From NCBI RefSeq assembly GCF_006542375.1, contig NZ_CP038143.1:1488001-1552000 (forward strand): a DNA stretch of 64,000 nt, read 5' to 3'. Under the pieces are notes generated by a model. The model worked only from the letters and a program-made list of their open reading frames with translations. It did no database searches and had not been told where the DNA came from. Positions 63,106 through 64,000 of the stretch are shown piece after piece (positions within the stretch are counted from its first letter, which is position 1; each line of letters opens with the position of its first letter). This DNA is from Oecophyllibacter saccharovorans. GTDB taxonomy: Bacteria; Pseudomonadota; Alphaproteobacteria; Acetobacterales; Acetobacteraceae. The position numbers and the translations under genes were made by a program.

Positions 63106-63669
63106 ATGGTTGCCTTGCCACCTGTTGCCCCACTTCTGTTGTTTTTAGCGCTCTATGGCTTCTGTCGCGGCTATTTAAATCCTCTCATTAGAGGGATCAG
63201 TAAAAAAATTTACCAAAAAAATTTCCAGAATACCGCGGAATTTATTATGGGCGGGAATCCTCAGAAATTTAGAAGAAAGCTCAGAGCTGCAATCATTTTT
63301 GAGACAAATTCATCTGAATACAGCGGGATTTTAGAAGGAAATGTAACAAAGAAAGAAAAAACCGAGATTGGTGAAGAAATATTAATAGAGACTCTCGAAA
63401 AATACTCTAAAAATTTGTGCCGCTCGGGAAATTGGATAACCATAATTACAATTTCATTAACGGCTCAGTATTTTTCAACGAAAATTCCCTTTTTAAAATC
63501 TATATTGGAAGCTACGAAAATAATTGAAATTTCAACTTCTCTTCCAAGTAGTCCTCGAGCATTTTTGGTTTATTTTATTATTGGTTGTTTCGGCAGCATG
63601 CTTGGTGGGCTGATTCATCACAGGGGGGTACAGCTAAGAAGAGTGGCTCTGCTGAAGAGTCCATCGTAG
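63106..63669 (+). CDS. AT-rich inserted membrane protein of unknown function
   Basis: This 187-residue protein has an N-terminal hydrophobic segment (APLLLFLALYGFCRGYL), a long Lys/Glu/Ile-rich soluble middle (EGNVTKKEKTEIGEEILIET), and two further hydrophobic stretches (ITIITISLTAQYF; FLVYFIIGCFGSMLGGLIHH). AAGGAG lies 9 nt before ATG 63106. Base composition is strikingly AT-rich against the GC-rich neighbours, and the gene is bracketed by the 163-bp direct repeat of the preceding gene's end, so it is a recent insertion. An exclusion or defence role is possible but unsupported. Confidence 0.65.
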   Translation: MVALPPVAPLLLFLALYGFCRGYLNPLIRGISKKIYQKNFQNTAEFIMGGNPQKFRRKLRAAIIFETNSSEYSGILEGNVTKKEKTEIGEEILIETLEKYSKNLCRSGNWITIITISLTAQYFSTKIPFLKSILEATKIIEISTSLPSSPRAFLVYFIIGCFGSMLGGLIHHRGVQLRRVALLKSPS

Positions 63670-63732
63670 GCGGAAATTACCTAACAAACCGTCTTGCAGC
63701 TTTACAAGCTGAGCGACTACGGCGCCCCCTTT

Positions 63733-63895
63733 CCTGGTCCGTAGCACCCACCCGGCCCAACCCACCTACACCTTCTTCTGCGGCAACTGCAGCAACACGG
63801 AATCCTTCATGACCTCCCGCGTCTACGCCATCATGAAACAATGCGGCATGAGCCCGGACCACATCGAACTGAGCCACGAGGCGGCGGAGGGGTGA
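63733..63895 (+). pseudogene. Duplicated 3' end of the Cys-motif gene (copy 3 fragment)
   Basis: This stretch repeats 62881-63043 without indels and with few substitutions. Its frame reads THPAQPTYTFFCGNCSNTES and on to HEAAEG and a stop, but an in-frame TGA upstream and no start make it a fragment. It keeps only the second C-x-x-C pair. The remaining 63896-64000 is AT-rich with no gene visible. Confidence 0.8.
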
Positions 63896-64000
63896 AACAA
63901 TAGTCTTTAGGCCATGAAAAAGAAGAGGGATGGAAATAAACGCAAAATCTAGGTAGATTACTAAATCTGTCTGAATATTTTTTTAATTTTCCTATACGAA

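Larger units (their letters stand above)
21102..64000. mobile_element. P22-like podoviral prophage (right end outside the window)
   Basis: From 21.15 kb rightwards nearly all genes are phage-type: fibres, lysis genes, ejection proteins, gp14-, gp10- and gp4-like proteins, P22-type coat (429 aa), scaffold, portal (797 aa), terminase, replication-type genes and an S24 repressor. The coat-portal-gp4-gp10 set and order identify the P22-like podovirus architecture. The left end lies between the EamA gene start (21101) and the first phage stop (21149). No tRNA or obvious att core is seen there. No integrase or excisionase is seen up to 64 kb, so the element continues to the right. Confidence 0.88.

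Noticed and set aside
63585-63812. Separate 75-codon gene across the repeat boundary
   Set aside because: It reads the duplicated segment in the wrong frame relative to the Cys-motif gene and has no ribosome site.

Overview
The window (high GC, chromosomal) looks like an alphaproteobacterium of the Acetobacteraceae (acetic acid bacteria). The main reason is the sugar-phosphate cluster at 2.5-13.9 kb: transketolase, a fused transaldolase/glucose-6-phosphate isomerase, a second free isomerase copy, 6-phosphogluconate dehydrogenase, a HAD phosphatase, 6-phosphogluconolactonase, ribose-5-phosphate isomerase A and gluconokinase. This gene order and the Tal-Pgi fusion are typical of acetic acid bacteria that lack an efficient glycolysis and run sugars through the pentose phosphate pathway. 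The genus cannot be fixed from the sequence alone.

Layout. 1-2.3 kb (minus): partial M29 aminopeptidase, hisC and an ankyrin protein, joined by ATGA overlaps. 2.5-13.9 kb (plus): the pentose phosphate/gluconate operon, ending in a hairpin terminator. 14-17 kb (minus): a HerA-like ATPase and a flavoprotein. 17.4-20.0 kb (plus): a small HU-sized protein with a strong terminator, panC and glycerol dehydrogenase. 20.1-21.1 kb (minus): an EamA transporter, the last gene of clearly bacterial character.

21.15 kb to the right edge is most of a P22-like podoviral prophage. Read from right to left it holds a CI/S24 repressor with a divergent replication-type operon, terminase, a PemK-like toxin, portal, scaffold, P22-type coat, gp4- and gp10-like tail accessory proteins, an OLD-family nuclease, a gp14-like protein, three ejection-type proteins, a 10 kb accessory region, and a fibre/lysis module that includes a full GH32 fructanase-like protein. 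No integrase is seen; it probably lies beyond 64 kb.

The most unusual part is the accessory region at 27.5-37.7 kb. It carries thirteen paralogous small membrane proteins (about 96-143 aa) sharing a Y-x-C-x-K-R-K-x-F-x-P ... W-P-x-L-x-x-L-E-L ... I-E-Y-x-G core. Most fall into two-gene modules duplicated as pairs. Among them, all in the same orientation, lie eight copies of a 129-148 nt element. In each copy a promoter-like -35/17 bp/-10 sits exactly 7 nt before a GGAAG start. The element folds by compensatory changes into a closing stem plus three arms, and the loops of arms 2 and 3 are complementary (GCAGUC/GACUGC), which suggests a kissing interaction. I do not recognise this RNA or the protein family. 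Together they are the best candidate here for an undescribed system: multicopy structured small RNAs with an expanded membrane-protein family on a prophage.

The right end (61.4-63.9 kb) has three tandem Cys-x2-Cys...Cys-x2-Cys proteins and an AT-rich membrane gene flanked by a 163 bp direct repeat.
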